In this document: piece after piece, positions 1-8,774 of the stretch
Position numbering within the stretch: position 1 is the first letter of the stretch
Layout: each line of letters opens with the position of its first letter
NCBI RefSeq assembly: GCF_001999465.1
Contig: NZ_MQMF01000007.1
Location: 1-57,010 of the forward strand
Direction: 5' to 3'
DNA: 57,010 bases
Source of the DNA: Fictibacillus arsenicus
GTDB taxonomy: Bacteria > Bacillota > Bacilli > Bacillales > Fictibacillaceae
Made by a program: the position numbers and the translations under genes
The notes under the pieces: model-generated
The model's input: the letters and a program-made list of their open reading frames with translations, nothing else
Told to the model about the DNA's origin: nothing
Database searches by the model: none

Positions 1-120
1 AAAAAGAAAGAAAAGTGCCTTTTTCAAGATTAAAACAATAAAGATTAGCTGCTGTCTGTAGATTTCAAGCTGGTTGTTCTAAGAATTACTGCATATAGAC
101 CTATTTTTGTTATAAATGAA

Positions 121-260
121 GAGCGTGGCGTGACATGGATATGCAAGTTTGAGCGAACAGGTATCATTCTGAGCGTAGGTAAGGAATCTTGAGCGTAAAA
201 CGAGGATTCTCAGCGTAACTTGAAGGTTTTGAGCGAAGAGAGGGTAAACTTGAGCGAACG
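121..260. repeat. 20-bp periodic array, GAGCG type
   Basis: The pentamer GAGCG (once CAGCG) followed by T/A-A recurs at 121, 151, 171, 191, 211, 231 and 252. From 151 to 231 the spacing is exactly 20 bp; the last step is 21 bp and the first 30 bp. Between the pentamers the sequence is looser but often carries GGAATCTT- or GGATTCT-like text. No ORF of note covers it. The regular two-helical-turn spacing suggests a tandem repeat with one constrained face. Its function is unknown. Confidence 0.75.
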
Positions 261-320
261 TGTAACAAATAAAAGAACACGTACCGTAAAAGTATTTTGT
301 CGAAAAGTCAATAAATGAAA

Positions 321-420
321 ATTCATAGCATAAAAAGCAAGAATTACAGCTTATAAATATAAATTACAGTCTAGAAATCCAAATTATAGCTTAGAAAATA
401 AAATTACAGCTTAAAACCCA
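321..420. repeat. 20-bp periodic array, AAATTACAGCTTAGAAAT type
   Basis: Units beginning at 341, 361, 381 and 401 match the consensus AAATTACAGCTTAGAAA, exactly 20 bp apart. A weaker unit starts at 321 (ATTCATAGCATAAAA). The motif differs from the preceding GAGCG array but has the same period. A sequence matching a perfect Spo0A box (TTGTCGAA, 297-304) lies between the two arrays. No coding role is apparent. Confidence 0.75.
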
Positions 421-708
421 TTTCACCTCAAAAAAACCACTAGCAAAAACCCCATGAAACACCTTATTCAGTCCACAAACCAATCATCCACACCAACTAA
501 AATCTAATCACTGTCCACCCAATCTTCAGATAAAAACTTTAACTCTTAAAAGCAGCACATTGAACTGTTTTAAATCCTGCTGTAGCGGGGATTTAAGGAA
601 ACATGAGGACGCATACTCGGTTTATTTTACCGAATGGAATAAAGACAGACACAACGAGAGCCAGAGTCTCATACATTTTAAAAGAACATTTAAATAATCT
701 GAAAAAAC
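421..708. other. non-coding stretch upstream of gin
   Basis: No convincing gene is seen. From about 411 to 533 the plus strand is almost free of G while rich in C, a marked strand asymmetry. At 570-596 there is an 8-bp perfect inverted repeat (TTAAATCC / GGATTTAA) around an 11-nt loop without a following T-run, so it is not an obvious terminator. In B. subtilis an rRNA operon precedes this locus; nothing of one is visible here. Confidence 0.5.
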
Positions 709-737
709 GTATATGAATAAACAATTCTGGCAACAAT
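709..737 (+). promoter_or_regulatory. sigma-F-type promoter of gin
   Basis: GTATA (709-713), a 15-bp spacer, then GGCAACAAT (729-737). This fits the forespore sigma-F consensus GYWTA-N15-GGNRANAMT at every position. It sits 21 bp before the gin start codon. In B. subtilis csfB/gin is transcribed in the forespore by sigma-F and later sigma-G, so the match makes biological sense. Confidence 0.75.
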
Positions 738-757
738 GGCATTATGGAGGTGGAAGA

Positions 758-952
758 ATGAAAAACACACGACAGTACGGGGAAACGTGTATGGTTTGTG
801 AGGAACAAAAGGATCGGGGATTACACATTCTTCATCAATTTATTTGCCGGGAATGTGAGCAGAAAATCCTTACTGCCAAAACAAATGATGACTATTATAA
901 ACATTACTTATCCCAATTAAGAAAATTAAAATTAGTAAATGCGTCTTCATAA
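758..952 (+). CDS. gin: anti-sigma factor Gin (CsfB)
   Basis: Small 64-residue protein with a zinc-binding pair of CxxC motifs (C11-x2-C14 and C30-x2-C33) that matches the Gin/CsfB family in size and layout. In B. subtilis Gin binds and inhibits sigma-G early in the forespore, and also sigma-E, so that late forespore transcription starts on time. I chose the ATG at 758 because GGAGGTGG lies just upstream (747-754). A longer frame starting at 713 would begin inside the promoter. It has its own sigma-F-type promoter and a terminator after it, so it is monocistronic. In B. subtilis xpaC and yaaN follow; they are missing here. Confidence 0.9.
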   Translation: MKNTRQYGETCMVCEEQKDRGLHILHQFICRECEQKILTAKTNDDYYKHYLSQLRKLKLVNASS

Positions 953-985
953 AAACAGGCTGATTAAACAGTCTGTTTTTTTATT
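953..985 (+). terminator. terminator after gin
   Basis: A 10-bp stem (AAACAGGCTG / CAGTCTGTTT, one G-T pair) followed by a T-run, directly after the gin stop codon. Confidence 0.8.
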
Positions 986-1072
986 TGAAAAATTCTTTGG
1001 GGAAGAAACATGTGATAGAATAGATGTATACGAAAAGATGAAAAACGTTTGAAAACAAAAGGGTTTTTGACT

Positions 1073-2512
1073 ATGAAACATGCACCGCTATATGAAGCGT
1101 TAATTAAACATACAAAGAATAATAAATGGTCTTTTCACGTGCCTGGACACAAAAATGGTCATATTTTTGAAAAGACTGCAGAACCTTTTTTTCAATCTGT
1201 CTTGCCCTTAGATGCAACTGAACTTACAGGGCTTGATGATCTTCATCATCCAGAAGGGGCAATCTTGGAAGCGCAGGAGTTGCTGGCTTCATTTTATAAA
1301 GTGAAGAGAAGTTATTTCCTTATTGGAGGGAGTACTTCTGGGAATCTCGCTATGATTCTTTCTTCATTTATTCAGGGTGATATCGTTCTTGTTCAGAGGA
1401 ACTGCCATAAATCAGTTCTGAACGGACTTGAGCTTGCTGGGGTGGAACCTGTATTTTTATCACCAGAAATAGATGAAGACGGAGGATTTCCTTTAGGTGT
1501 CAGCCTCGACACAGTAAAGGAAGCAATAAAATGTTATCCCGAATCTAAAGGAATTATTTTAACAAATCCTACTTACTACGGCATACAGCAGGGTATAGAA
1601 GATATAGCAGAAATAATTCACGCTCATAACGGCATCGTTTTGGTCGATGAAGCACATGGAGCACATTTCGGGCTTAAGAATATGCCCCATAGTGCGATAC
1701 ATAGAGGAGCAGATATTGTTGTGCAATCTGCCCATAAAACACTTCCGGCTTTAACGATGGGTGCTTTTTTACATGTAAACAGTGATCAAGTTGATGAGTA
1801 TCGCTTATCACAATCTCTTCAGATGGTTCAATCTTCTTCTCCTTCTTATCTGATTATGGCTTCACTGGATTTGAGCCGTTTGTATATGGAGAACTTATCT
1901 CAAGCGGATTTAGAAAAGATTATTCTTCAAGCTGAAGAGTTTAGAGTATTTATCAATTCGCTGAATCATCTTCATACTGTTAAAACTCCTGCAGGTTACA
2001 TTTTAGATCCTCTCAAGATAACACTTCAGTCAGATAAAGATATATCAGGGTTTGAACTGCAGCATCTTTTTGAAGATGAAGGTTTGTTTACAGAGCTTGC
2101 CGATGACAGGAATGTACTTTTTATTTTGCCGCTCGGAGCAATTAATGGACTGAGTGAGCTTAAGAAAGTTTTTTATAAAATTTCAGATATACTTTCGTCA
2201 TATAAAAATAGTATAGAAGAAGTTCAAACGATATCTGAGTTTCCTCTAATCAGTAAGTTAGAACTTTCTTATCAAGACATGAAGAGAATTCGCGTCAAAC
2301 ATGTTCAAATTGAGAAAGCTGAGGGATATGCGGCAGCAGAAGCTGTAATTCCGTATCCTCCAGGTATTCCTTTGATTGCAAAGGGAGAAAAAATCACATC
2401 AGAATCCATCCGTCATTATTTATACCTTAAGGAGAAGGGTGCTCGATTCCAGGGAATTAATGAGCAGAATAAGATGCATGTATTTGATATTAGTAAGGAG
2501 CAGCAATTGTGA
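1073..2512 (+). CDS. yaaO: YaaO-type Orn/Lys/Arg decarboxylase family protein
   Basis: PLP-dependent fold-type I decarboxylase of the bacterial Orn/Lys/Arg group, 479 residues. FHVPGHKNG near residue 21 is the family signature. VDEAHGAHFG holds the PLP-contacting Asp and His. SAHKTLPALT carries the Schiff-base lysine at about K222. The C-terminal part with YPPGIPL is typical of the family. I start at the ATG at 1073 (AAAAGGG upstream), giving MKHAPLYEAL as in the B. subtilis protein; a TTG at 1049 would add eight residues without a good ribosome site. The substrate is not known from sequence. Its B. subtilis homologue is sometimes called lysine decarboxylase on similarity only. It overlaps tmk by 4 bp (GTGA), so the two are probably co-translated. 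Confidence 0.85.
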   Translation: MKHAPLYEALIKHTKNNKWSFHVPGHKNGHIFEKTAEPFFQSVLPLDATELTGLDDLHHPEGAILEAQELLASFYKVKRSYFLIGGSTSGNLAMILSSFIQGDIVLVQRNCHKSVLNGLELAGVEPVFLSPEIDEDGGFPLGVSLDTVKEAIKCYPESKGIILTNPTYYGIQQGIEDIAEIIHAHNGIVLVDEAHGAHFGLKNMPHSAIHRGADIVVQSAHKTLPALTMGAFLHVNSDQVDEYRLSQSLQMVQSSSPSYLIMASLDLSRLYMENLSQADLEKIILQAEEFRVFINSLNHLHTVKTPAGYILDPLKITLQSDKDISGFELQHLFEDEGLFTELADDRNVLFILPLGAINGLSELKKVFYKISDILSSYKNSIEEVQTISEFPLISKLELSYQDMKRIRVKHVQIEKAEGYAAAEAVIPYPPGIPLIAKGEKITSESIRHYLYLKEKGARFQGINEQNKMHVFDISKEQQL

Positions 2513-3153
2513 AAGGCTTATTTATTACACTAGAGGGTCCAGACGGATCAGGCAAAACCACACAGGTCGCAAGGATTGCCGAATACTTAACACAAAATAA
2601 AATCGACTTCATTCAAACACGGGAACCAGGCGGTACTCGTATCAGTGATAAGATCCGCGCACTGATTTTAGATCCGGAGCATAAAGAAATGCACGACCTA
2701 ACTGAAGTTCTTCTTTATGCTGCATCAAGGGCACAGCATGTCCATGAAAAAATCCTGCCTGCCCTTGAAAGTGGCAAGGTTGTATTATGTGACCGTTTTG
2801 TTGATGCCTCACTCGCTTATCAAGGCTTTGGACTCGGTGTGGGAGAAGAGCCAGTGCTTCTGGTAAACCGGATTGCAACTAGCGGACTGGTTCCTGACCG
2901 CAGTTATTTTATTGATGTCTCTCCAGAAGTGGGACGAGAGCGACTGACAGCGCGATACGGAACAGGCAATCTCGACCGCATTGAGCAAAAAGATCTTTCG
3001 TATCATGAGCGCGTAAGGGAAGGATTCCAGCATATATTTAGTAAACAGGAAAAACGTATTCATCGCGTTAACGGTGAGCAGGATCCTAAGACGGTGTTTG
3101 CAGAGATCGTAAAGGATTTAGATAGGCTTTTAGCGAATCATAAGGAAAAGTAA
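2509..3153 (+). CDS. tmk: thymidylate kinase
   Basis: Phosphorylates dTMP to dTDP with ATP, an essential step of dTTP synthesis. The P-loop GPDGSGKTT lies at residues 10-18, followed by the DRX-type motif within TREPGGT and the CDRFVDAS segment that holds the catalytic site and lid-preceding helix. At 214 residues the length is standard. The start is GTG at 2509, overlapping the yaaO stop, with TAAGGAG 8-14 bp upstream. It heads a run of closely spaced genes (darA, yaaR, holB, ricT, yabA), an arrangement shared with B. subtilis, where tmk and holB are likewise clustered. Confidence 0.95.
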   Translation: MKGLFITLEGPDGSGKTTQVARIAEYLTQNKIDFIQTREPGGTRISDKIRALILDPEHKEMHDLTEVLLYAASRAQHVHEKILPALESGKVVLCDRFVDASLAYQGFGLGVGEEPVLLVNRIATSGLVPDRSYFIDVSPEVGRERLTARYGTGNLDRIEQKDLSYHERVREGFQHIFSKQEKRIHRVNGEQDPKTVFAEIVKDLDRLLANHKEK

Positions 3154-3498
<345 letters not shown>

Positions 3499-3529
3499 TA
3501 AATTTAAGCTTCAAAATTGAGGGGTTATT

Positions 3530-3970
3530 ATGAAAATCGGACAGGACATAAGACCAGTTCTTGATACAAAGCAAAATGAGGGGAAAATGGGAAAGAAAAC
3601 ATCCCTTTCATTTGGTGAGACGGTATCCAAGCAGAGTGAGAAACTTCACTCTGAACAGCTGACAAGGCTGTTAGGAGATATCGAGACACAAGGAAAAAGA
3701 TTGCTGCAGTCCCAAACTGTACGAGACCTGCAGTTATATAAAAATTTGGTTCAGCGCTTCGTAAAAGAAGCCGTTAACTTCGGTATGCAGTTAAAACAAA
3801 ACAAAAGCTGGAATGAACAAGGACGATCACGTACACTCAAACTTGTTAAAGAAATTGATGAACAGCTGATCCAAATTACAGAGGCAGTATTAAGCCAGGA
3901 AAAAGACTCTATATCCTTATTAGATAAGATTGGTGAAATCAAAGGATTATTAGTGAATTTATATACGTAG
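3530..3970 (+). CDS. yaaR: YaaR family protein
   Basis: A 146-residue protein of the YaaR (DUF327) family, predicted mostly helical with long charged amphipathic stretches (roughly residues 30-130) and no membrane segment. The function is unknown in B. subtilis as well. It is translated from ATG 3530 after GAGGGG. Its constant place between darA and holB in Bacillaceae suggests co-expression. No catalytic motif is seen. Confidence 0.85.
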   Translation: MKIGQDIRPVLDTKQNEGKMGKKTSLSFGETVSKQSEKLHSEQLTRLLGDIETQGKRLLQSQTVRDLQLYKNLVQRFVKEAVNFGMQLKQNKSWNEQGRSRTLKLVKEIDEQLIQITEAVLSQEKDSISLLDKIGEIKGLLVNLYT

Positions 3971-3982
3971 CAGGTGAAATGT

Positions 3983-4972
3983 ATGATGAGCTGGGAAATA
4001 AGCAGCCAGACGCAGCCTCGTGTTGTGAAACTATTAAAAAACAGTATAAAAAAGCAGCGCCTTGCTCATGCATATATTTTCGAAGGTGCACACGGTACAG
4101 GAAAGATGGCAGTTGCAACAGCACTTGCTAAAACCTTTCTATGCCGAAATGCTGAGGATGGGAATCCGTGCGAGAACTGTACCAACTGCAAAAGAATCAC
4201 TTCAGGCAATCATCCGGATGTGCATATCATCTCACCCGATGGGCAGTCGATAAAAATCGACCAGATCAGAGGGCTGCAAAAGGAATTTGCATACAGCGGA
4301 ATGGAGTCCTCTAAAAAGGTTTATATTGTGGAGCACGCTGATAAGATGACCGTTCAAGCAGCAAACAGTCTGCTGAAGTTTTTAGAAGAGCCAGGTTCAG
4401 ATACGATTGCTATTTTATTAACCGAACAGGTTCATAGTTTGCTTGATACCATCCGTTCGCGTGCGCAGACTCTTTCTTTCTCGCCTCTTGCTCCTGAAGG
4501 AATTTTACAAAAGCTATTAGAGGAAGATATACCAAAGCCGATTGCAGCTTTGGCTTCCTCTCTCACGTCAGATTATGCAGAAGCACTCGAAATTTGTAGG
4601 GAAGAGTGGTTTGCACAAGCAAGAGCCAAAGTGATACAATTGACGGAGGAACTGCGGCTGCGGCCTGATTATTGCCTTGTTGTTCTGCAAGACCAATATT
4701 TAAGCTTTTTTAAAGAGAAAGAACAGCTGCGTTTAGCTTTAAACTTACTTTTGATCTGGTATCGGGATCTTTTATCTATACATTTATCACAGTCGGAAAA
4801 AGTTGTGTTTTTCGACCAGCTTCAAGCATTAGAGCAGCAGGCGCTTCAAACGTCTCAAAAGAAAGCAGGAGAAGCTCTGCAAGCTATACTGACTGCTCAA
4901 GCCAGATTAAGGAGCAACGTCAGCCCCCTTATGGTGATGGAGCAGTTGGTTTTACGATTACGGGAGGGATAA
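3983..4972 (+). CDS. holB: DNA polymerase III subunit delta'
   Basis: Clamp-loader subunit that, with delta and tau, opens the beta clamp and loads it on DNA. The Walker-A-like GAHGTGKM is at residues 35-42, followed by a zinc module with four cysteines (C, then CENCTNC) and the SLLKFLEEP motif of AAA+ clamp loaders. I chose ATG 3983, giving MMSWEISSQTQPRV, about 329 residues, close to the B. subtilis protein (329); a GTG at 3974 is possible but overlaps the ribosome site CAGGTG. It lies 12 bp after yaaR and 4 bp before ricT, so it is tightly coupled in the operon. Confidence 0.93.
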   Translation: MMSWEISSQTQPRVVKLLKNSIKKQRLAHAYIFEGAHGTGKMAVATALAKTFLCRNAEDGNPCENCTNCKRITSGNHPDVHIISPDGQSIKIDQIRGLQKEFAYSGMESSKKVYIVEHADKMTVQAANSLLKFLEEPGSDTIAILLTEQVHSLLDTIRSRAQTLSFSPLAPEGILQKLLEEDIPKPIAALASSLTSDYAEALEICREEWFAQARAKVIQLTEELRLRPDYCLVVLQDQYLSFFKEKEQLRLALNLLLIWYRDLLSIHLSQSEKVVFFDQLQALEQQALQTSQKKAGEALQAILTAQARLRSNVSPLMVMEQLVLRLREG

Positions 4973-4976
4973 AACC

Positions 4977-5810
4977 TTGTATGAGGTAGTGGGCATCCGC
5001 TTTAAGAAAGCGGGTAAAGTATATTATTTCGACCCCGGCGACCTTGAAGTGAAAAAAGACGCGTTCGTTATTGTGGAAACAGCGCGTGGAATAGAATATG
5101 GCAAGGTAGTTATCGATAAGAAACTAGTCGGGGAGAACGATGTAGTTCTTCCTTTAAAAAAAGTCGTTCGGCTCGCGACACAGAAAGATATCCTATCTGT
5201 TGATGAAAACAAAGCGGCCGCTAAGGAAGCGTTTCAAAGTTGTGAGGAAAAAATCATTGAACACCAGCTGGACATGAAGCTGGTCGATGTTGAATATACG
5301 TTTGACAGAAATAAAATCATTTTCTATTTTACAGCAGACGGAAGAATAGATTTCCGTGAACTGGTTAAAGATCTTGCTTCTATTTTTAGGACAAGGATAG
5401 AACTAAGACAGATTGGTGTCAGAGATGAAGCGAAAATGCTCGGGGGAATTGGACCATGCGGCCGTATGCTTTGCTGTTCAACATTCTTAGGAGACTTTGA
5501 GCCCGTTTCAATCAAAATGGCAAAAGATCAGAACCTCTCATTAAACCCAGCTAAGATTTCAGGATTATGCGGACGTTTAATGTGCTGTCTAAAATACGAA
5601 AATGACTATTACGAAGAAGCAAAAGAAGAAATGCCTGATGTTGGTGAAGAAATTATGACCCCTCATGGTGTTGGTCGCGTTGTCGGCTTGAACTTGCTTG
5701 AAAAGCTCATTCAAGTAAACATTCCTTCAATGGAAAGAACGACAGAGTTTACATTGGACGAGCTGGCAGAAGGCAAGAAAGAGGAATTATTCAGTCAGGC
5801 CACAGAGTAA
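4977..5810 (+). CDS. ricT: RicT (YaaT), regulator of RNA processing and phosphorelay
   Basis: PSP1-domain protein of 277 residues. Conserved cysteines occur in [12 protein letters not shown] and [10 protein letters not shown], the signature of RicT, which in B. subtilis forms a complex with RicA and RicF carrying iron-sulfur clusters. That complex acts with RNase Y in mRNA maturation and influences the Spo0A phosphorelay, competence and biofilm formation. The start is TTG at 4977, with GGGAGGG ending eight bases before it, immediately after the holB stop. Length and N-terminus ([14 protein letters not shown]) agree with the family. Confidence 0.93.
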   Translation: MYEVVGIRFKKAGKVYYFDPGDLEVKKDAFVIVETARGIEYGKVVIDKKLVGENDVVLPLKKVVRLATQKDILSVDENKAAAKEAFQSCEEKIIEHQLDMKLVDVEYTFDRNKIIFYFTADGRIDFRELVKDLASIFRTRIELRQIGVRDEAKMLGGIGPCGRMLCCSTFLGDFEPVSIKMAKDQNLSLNPAKISGLCGRLMCCLKYENDYYEEAKEEMPDVGEEIMTPHGVGRVVGLNLLEKLIQVNIPSMERTTEFTLDELAEGKKEELFSQATE

Positions 5811-5824
5811 AAGAGGTGGAATTC

Positions 5825-6181
5825 GTGGAAAAGAAGACTATATTTTCCCGCGTGGTGCAGATGGAAGAACAAATCACGGAGTTGTCACAGCAACTAGAAG
5901 ATTTCAAGACCCATTTGGCTGCATTAATTGAAGAAAACCACCATCTCGTGATGGAAAATGAAAATCTTCGAAACAAGCTGAACTCTGAGGGGACACGAGT
6001 TTCTGCTAAAAAATCTCCAGCTTCTAAAGGGAAAAAAGAGCCTGCAGTCGATATCGGCGAGGGCTATGATAACCTGGCACGTCTCTACCAAGAAGGATTC
6101 CACATTTGCAACCTTCATTATGGCAGCGTACGTTCAGAGGGAGATTGTTTGTTTTGTCTTTCATTCTTAAATAAGAAATAA
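5825..6181 (+). CDS. yabA: replication initiation control protein YabA
   Basis: Negative regulator of chromosome initiation that bridges DnaA and the beta clamp DnaN. Residues 1-60 form a heptad-rich helix (tetramerising coiled coil, [17 protein letters not shown]). The C-terminus carries the zinc-binding HICNLHYG...CLFCLSF module that contacts DnaA/DnaN. I start at GTG 5825, preceded by AAGAGGTGG, giving 118 residues (B. subtilis 119). The in-frame GTG at 5816 lies within that ribosome site. It is the last gene of the tmk-yabA cluster, followed by a terminator. Confidence 0.93.
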   Translation: MEKKTIFSRVVQMEEQITELSQQLEDFKTHLAALIEENHHLVMENENLRNKLNSEGTRVSAKKSPASKGKKEPAVDIGEGYDNLARLYQEGFHICNLHYGSVRSEGDCLFCLSFLNKK

Positions 6182-6212
6182 ACGCCTTTCCTGAGGGGAA
6201 GGCTTCTTTTTA
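6182..6212 (+). terminator. terminator after yabA
   Basis: Stem GCCTTTCC / GGGAAGGC with a short loop, then CTTTTTAT. The T-run coincides with the left target duplication of repeat copy 1. Confidence 0.75.
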
Positions 6213-6215
6213 TAT

Positions 6216-6438
6216 GGTTGATTTTGTGATCTAAACATCTAGTAGAAGAGGTTGATTTCCGCTACAGGTGCTCCCTTTCCGCGGGGCGTGCGGTGAGCCT
6301 CCTCAGCACTATGTGCCCTTAGGAGTCTCACCTGTCCCGCTGATCCCGCAGGAGTCTCGCACCTTTCGCTCCAATCAACTTGTCCACGAAGGTTATTCAC
6401 AAAAACTGTTCGAAACAAAAATCTTTTAGAAAAGAGCT
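6216..6438 (-). mobile_element. MITE-like repeat, copy 1 (short form)
   Basis: The core runs from 6251 (GTTGATTTCC) to 6379 (AATCAAC), 129 bp, with the hairpin GGTGAG...CTCACC inside. Outside the core the right arm ends in ATCTTTTAGAAAAGAGC, as in copy 2, and the left arm begins with a decayed GGTTG end. TTTTATAT stands directly at both outer ends (6208-6215 and 6439-6446; a ninth T also matches), a target-site duplication. It lies between yabA and trmN6, after the yabA terminator. Orientation is given by the GTTGATTGGAGC end. Confidence 0.8.
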
Positions 6439-6468
6439 TTTTATATAGAAGAAAGTGAGGGAATTACA

Positions 6469-7218
6469 ATGACTGAGCTTCTGCCAGATGAGCGAATTGA
6501 TTACTTAGTCCATGAAGACTTAAAAATAATCCAAAGTCCCTCTGTATTCTCGTTTTCACTTGATGCGGTTCTTTTAAGCCGTTTCGCTTGGGTTCCTATC
6601 CAAAAAGGAAAAATTATTGATTTGTGCAGCGGTAACGGAGCAGTAGCTCTTTTACTGAGCAAAAGGTCCAAAGCCCGTATAACCGGGGTTGAAATTCAAG
6701 AAAGACTCTACAGTATGGCAAATAGAAGTGTTGTGCTCAACAATCTAGATGATCAAATACATATGGATCTCGCAGATTTAAAAGATGCCCCTTCAAAATA
6801 CGGTCATGGCACATTTGATGCTTTAACGTGTAATCCCCCGTATTTTGCTTCAATTCATGAAGAAGATTTCAATCAGAATGAACATCTCGCCATTGCACGC
6901 CATGAAATTCATTGTTCTTTAGAAGATGTGATTCGTGTAAGCAGCCAGCTTGTAAAGCAAGGCGGAAAGGTTGCGATGGTACATCGTCCGAACCGTCTAA
7001 TGGAGATCTTAGCATTTATGCGCCAGTATAAGCTTGAACCTAAAAAACTGCAGCTGATTTATCCAAAAGCCGGAAGTGAAGCTAACATGCTTTTAATAGA
7101 AGGAATGAAAAACGGAAAGCCTGATCTGCATATTCTTCCACCGCTTACGGTTTATGGAGAGAATGGAGAATATACGGCTGAGCTAAAAAGGATGTTCTAC
7201 GGTGAACAAGAGCAATAG
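6469..7218 (+). CDS. trmN6: tRNA1(Val) A37 N6-methyltransferase (YabB)
   Basis: Class I SAM-dependent methyltransferase of 249 residues. Motif I is [16 protein letters not shown] (about residues 47-62) and motif IV is CNPPYF, typical of N6-adenine and tRNA-modifying enzymes of the TrmN6/YfiC group. Family members methylate A37 of tRNA-Val. The start is ATG 6469 with GTGAGGG upstream. It overlaps yazA by 17 bp, and yazA overlaps rsmI, so the three form a translationally coupled unit, as in B. subtilis yabB-yazA-yabC. The substrate is inferred from the family. Confidence 0.85.
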   Translation: MTELLPDERIDYLVHEDLKIIQSPSVFSFSLDAVLLSRFAWVPIQKGKIIDLCSGNGAVALLLSKRSKARITGVEIQERLYSMANRSVVLNNLDDQIHMDLADLKDAPSKYGHGTFDALTCNPPYFASIHEEDFNQNEHLAIARHEIHCSLEDVIRVSSQLVKQGGKVAMVHRPNRLMEILAFMRQYKLEPKKLQLIYPKAGSEANMLLIEGMKNGKPDLHILPPLTVYGENGEYTAELKRMFYGEQEQ

Positions 7219-7492
7219 CCATTTTGTGTATATTTTGGAATGCGGTGACGGAACTTACTATACAGGCTATACAAATGAGATCTGTCAGAGACTGCGTAAA
7301 CATGAAGAAGGAAAAGGGGCTAAGTATACGAGAGGAAGAGGACCTCTTAAGCTTGTATTTCAGCAGTCTTTTTCTACGAAACAAGAAGCAATGCGCTTAG
7401 AATTTGCCATTAAGAAACTGAACAGAGCCGCAAAAGAGAGAATAATAAAAGAAGGAAGTGTTTCATATGTGGCAGCAAAAGAGCTACCATGA
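7202..7492 (+). CDS. yazA: GIY-YIG domain protein YazA
   Basis: A 96-residue single-domain GIY-YIG protein. The motif appears as [16 protein letters not shown] at residues 9-24, with the conserved Arg further on ([19 protein letters not shown]) and a Glu in the LEFAIKKL helix. The family is distantly related to SLX1/UvrC nuclease domains; for YazA itself no substrate is established. It starts at GTG 7202 inside the trmN6 end and overlaps the start of rsmI by 26 bp, so all three are read from overlapping frames. Confidence 0.87.
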   Translation: MNKSNSHFVYILECGDGTYYTGYTNEICQRLRKHEEGKGAKYTRGRGPLKLVFQQSFSTKQEAMRLEFAIKKLNRAAKERIIKEGSVSYVAAKELP

Positions 7493-8351
7493 CGAGAGAG
7501 GGACTGGTGCATTATATCTGGTTCCTACACCGATTGGAAACTTAGAAGATATGACGTTCCGTGCTGTTCGCATCTTAAAAGAGGCTGATATGATAGCAGC
7601 AGAAGATACGCGGCAAACGAAGAAGTTATGCAGCCATTTTGAGATTAGTGCACCATTGACGAGTTATCATGATCATAATAAAATGCAAAGAGGACAAAAG
7701 CTGATAGAAGCATTAAAAGAAGGAAAACAAATAGCATTAGTAACTGATGCGGGGATGCCGGGGATTTCAGATCCTGGGTATGAGCTGGTCGTCCAATGTG
7801 TAGAAGAAAAAATACCTGTCATACCTCTGCCTGGAGCAAATGCTGCTTTGCCTGCACTGGTTGCTTCCGGATTAAATACGGAGCTTTTCACATTTTATGG
7901 TTTTCTTCCACGAGGTAAAAAAGAAAAGAAAGCTGAATTAGAAAGGTTAAAGCTCTTTCCATCAACGCTTTTATTTTATGAAGCCCCTCATCGTCTAAAA
8001 GAAACACTACAGGCTATGAATGGAATATTTGAAAACCGGAGAATAGCAGTGGTCAGGGAGTTAACAAAGAAATATGAAGAAATTATACGCGGTACACTTA
8101 ATGAAGTAACTGATTACATAAATCAAGGAGATGCTGAGATCAGGGGAGAATTTTGCTTAGTCGTTGAGGGGAGCGGGAATGCAGATTTCGAAACTGAACC
8201 AGCAGAGCAATGGTGGGAACCTCTTTCGGTGACTGAACATGTGGATCATTATGTAAATCAAGGTGAGAAGCCAAAAGAAGCGATTAAGTTAGCTGCTGTT
8301 GACCGGAATGTTCCAAAGCGTTCCGTTTATCAGGAATATCATGGTCTGTAA
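7467..8351 (+). CDS. rsmI: 16S rRNA C1402 2'-O-methyltransferase RsmI
   Basis: Tetrapyrrole-methylase-fold (class III) SAM methyltransferase, 294 residues from ATG 7467. YLVPTPIGNLEDMT near the N-terminus, EDTRQTKKLC, and VTDAGMPGISDPG are the family signature. RsmI methylates the ribose of C1402 in the decoding centre, together with RsmH (not in this window). GAAGGAAG lies 8 bp before the ATG; a GTG three codons earlier is possible. It is followed by a terminator shared with the convergent abrB. Confidence 0.93.
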   Translation: MWQQKSYHDERGTGALYLVPTPIGNLEDMTFRAVRILKEADMIAAEDTRQTKKLCSHFEISAPLTSYHDHNKMQRGQKLIEALKEGKQIALVTDAGMPGISDPGYELVVQCVEEKIPVIPLPGANAALPALVASGLNTELFTFYGFLPRGKKEKKAELERLKLFPSTLLFYEAPHRLKETLQAMNGIFENRRIAVVRELTKKYEEIIRGTLNEVTDYINQGDAEIRGEFCLVVEGSGNADFETEPAEQWWEPLSVTEHVDHYVNQGEKPKEAIKLAAVDRNVPKRSVYQEYHGL

Positions 8352-8370
8352 TTTTTCAATACAAAGGGAA

Positions 8371-8398
8371 AGAGCCTTCTAAATGAAGGCTCTTATTG
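8371..8398 (+). terminator. terminator between rsmI and abrB
   Basis: AGAGCCTTC / GAAGGCTCT stem with a 5-nt loop, followed by T-rich sequence on the plus strand. It lies between the convergent rsmI and abrB stops and may serve both, though the T-run is weaker on the minus strand. Confidence 0.75.
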
Positions 8399-8407
8399 TT
8401 TATGTTC

Positions 8408-8692
8408 TTATTTTGATGTTTGAAGCTGCTTTTGAAGCTCGTCCATAACTTCTTTAGCACCTTCACGGCTAAGAATAATTTTTCCGCCTGCTACAGTATA
8501 GTTATCATCTGAAACTTCCCCAGTTACTGCACAAGTCATGTTTGGCTTGTATTTCTTAAGAATGATGCGGTCGTCATCAACGTAGATTTCTAAAGCATCC
8601 TTCTCTGCAATTCCTAAAGTACGGCGTAGTTCGATTGGAATAACCACACGTCCTAGTTCATCAACCTTACGTACAATTCCTGTAGATTTCAT
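8408..8692 (-). CDS. abrB: transition-state regulator AbrB
   Basis: DNA-binding global regulator, 94 residues. The N-terminal swapped-hairpin domain (residues 1-53: STGIVRKVDELGRVVIPIELRR) is nearly invariant in Bacillus; the C-terminal half mediates tetramerisation. AbrB represses post-exponential genes and is itself repressed by Spo0A~P. The ribosome site GGGAGGAGAG precedes the ATG. Upstream are a sigma-A promoter with 17-bp spacing and two Spo0A boxes immediately downstream of it, the same arrangement as in B. subtilis. It is the only protein gene I call on the minus strand in the window. Confidence 0.96.
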   Translation of the reverse strand: MKSTGIVRKVDELGRVVIPIELRRTLGIAEKDALEIYVDDDRIILKKYKPNMTCAVTGEVSDDNYTVAGGKIILSREGAKEVMDELQKQLQTSK

Positions 8693-8743
8693 AATAAAAT
8701 CTCTCCTCCCGAATATATAAAAAAATTTCCCTATCTATTTAAA

Positions 8744-8760
8744 TCGTCAGAATTCGACAA
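8744..8760 (-). promoter_or_regulatory. tandem Spo0A boxes in the abrB leader
   Basis: Read on the minus strand: TTGTCGAA (8760-8753), then after 3 bp TGACGA (8749-8744). The first is a perfect Spo0A box. They begin about 14 bp downstream of the abrB -10 element, as in B. subtilis, where Spo0A~P bound here blocks elongation. Confidence 0.85.
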
Positions 8761-8774
8761 AATCCTACGAGAAC

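Noticed and set aside
121-420. CRISPR array
   Set aside because: The units are 20 bp in total with no separate unique spacers, repeats are degenerate, and there are no cas genes.
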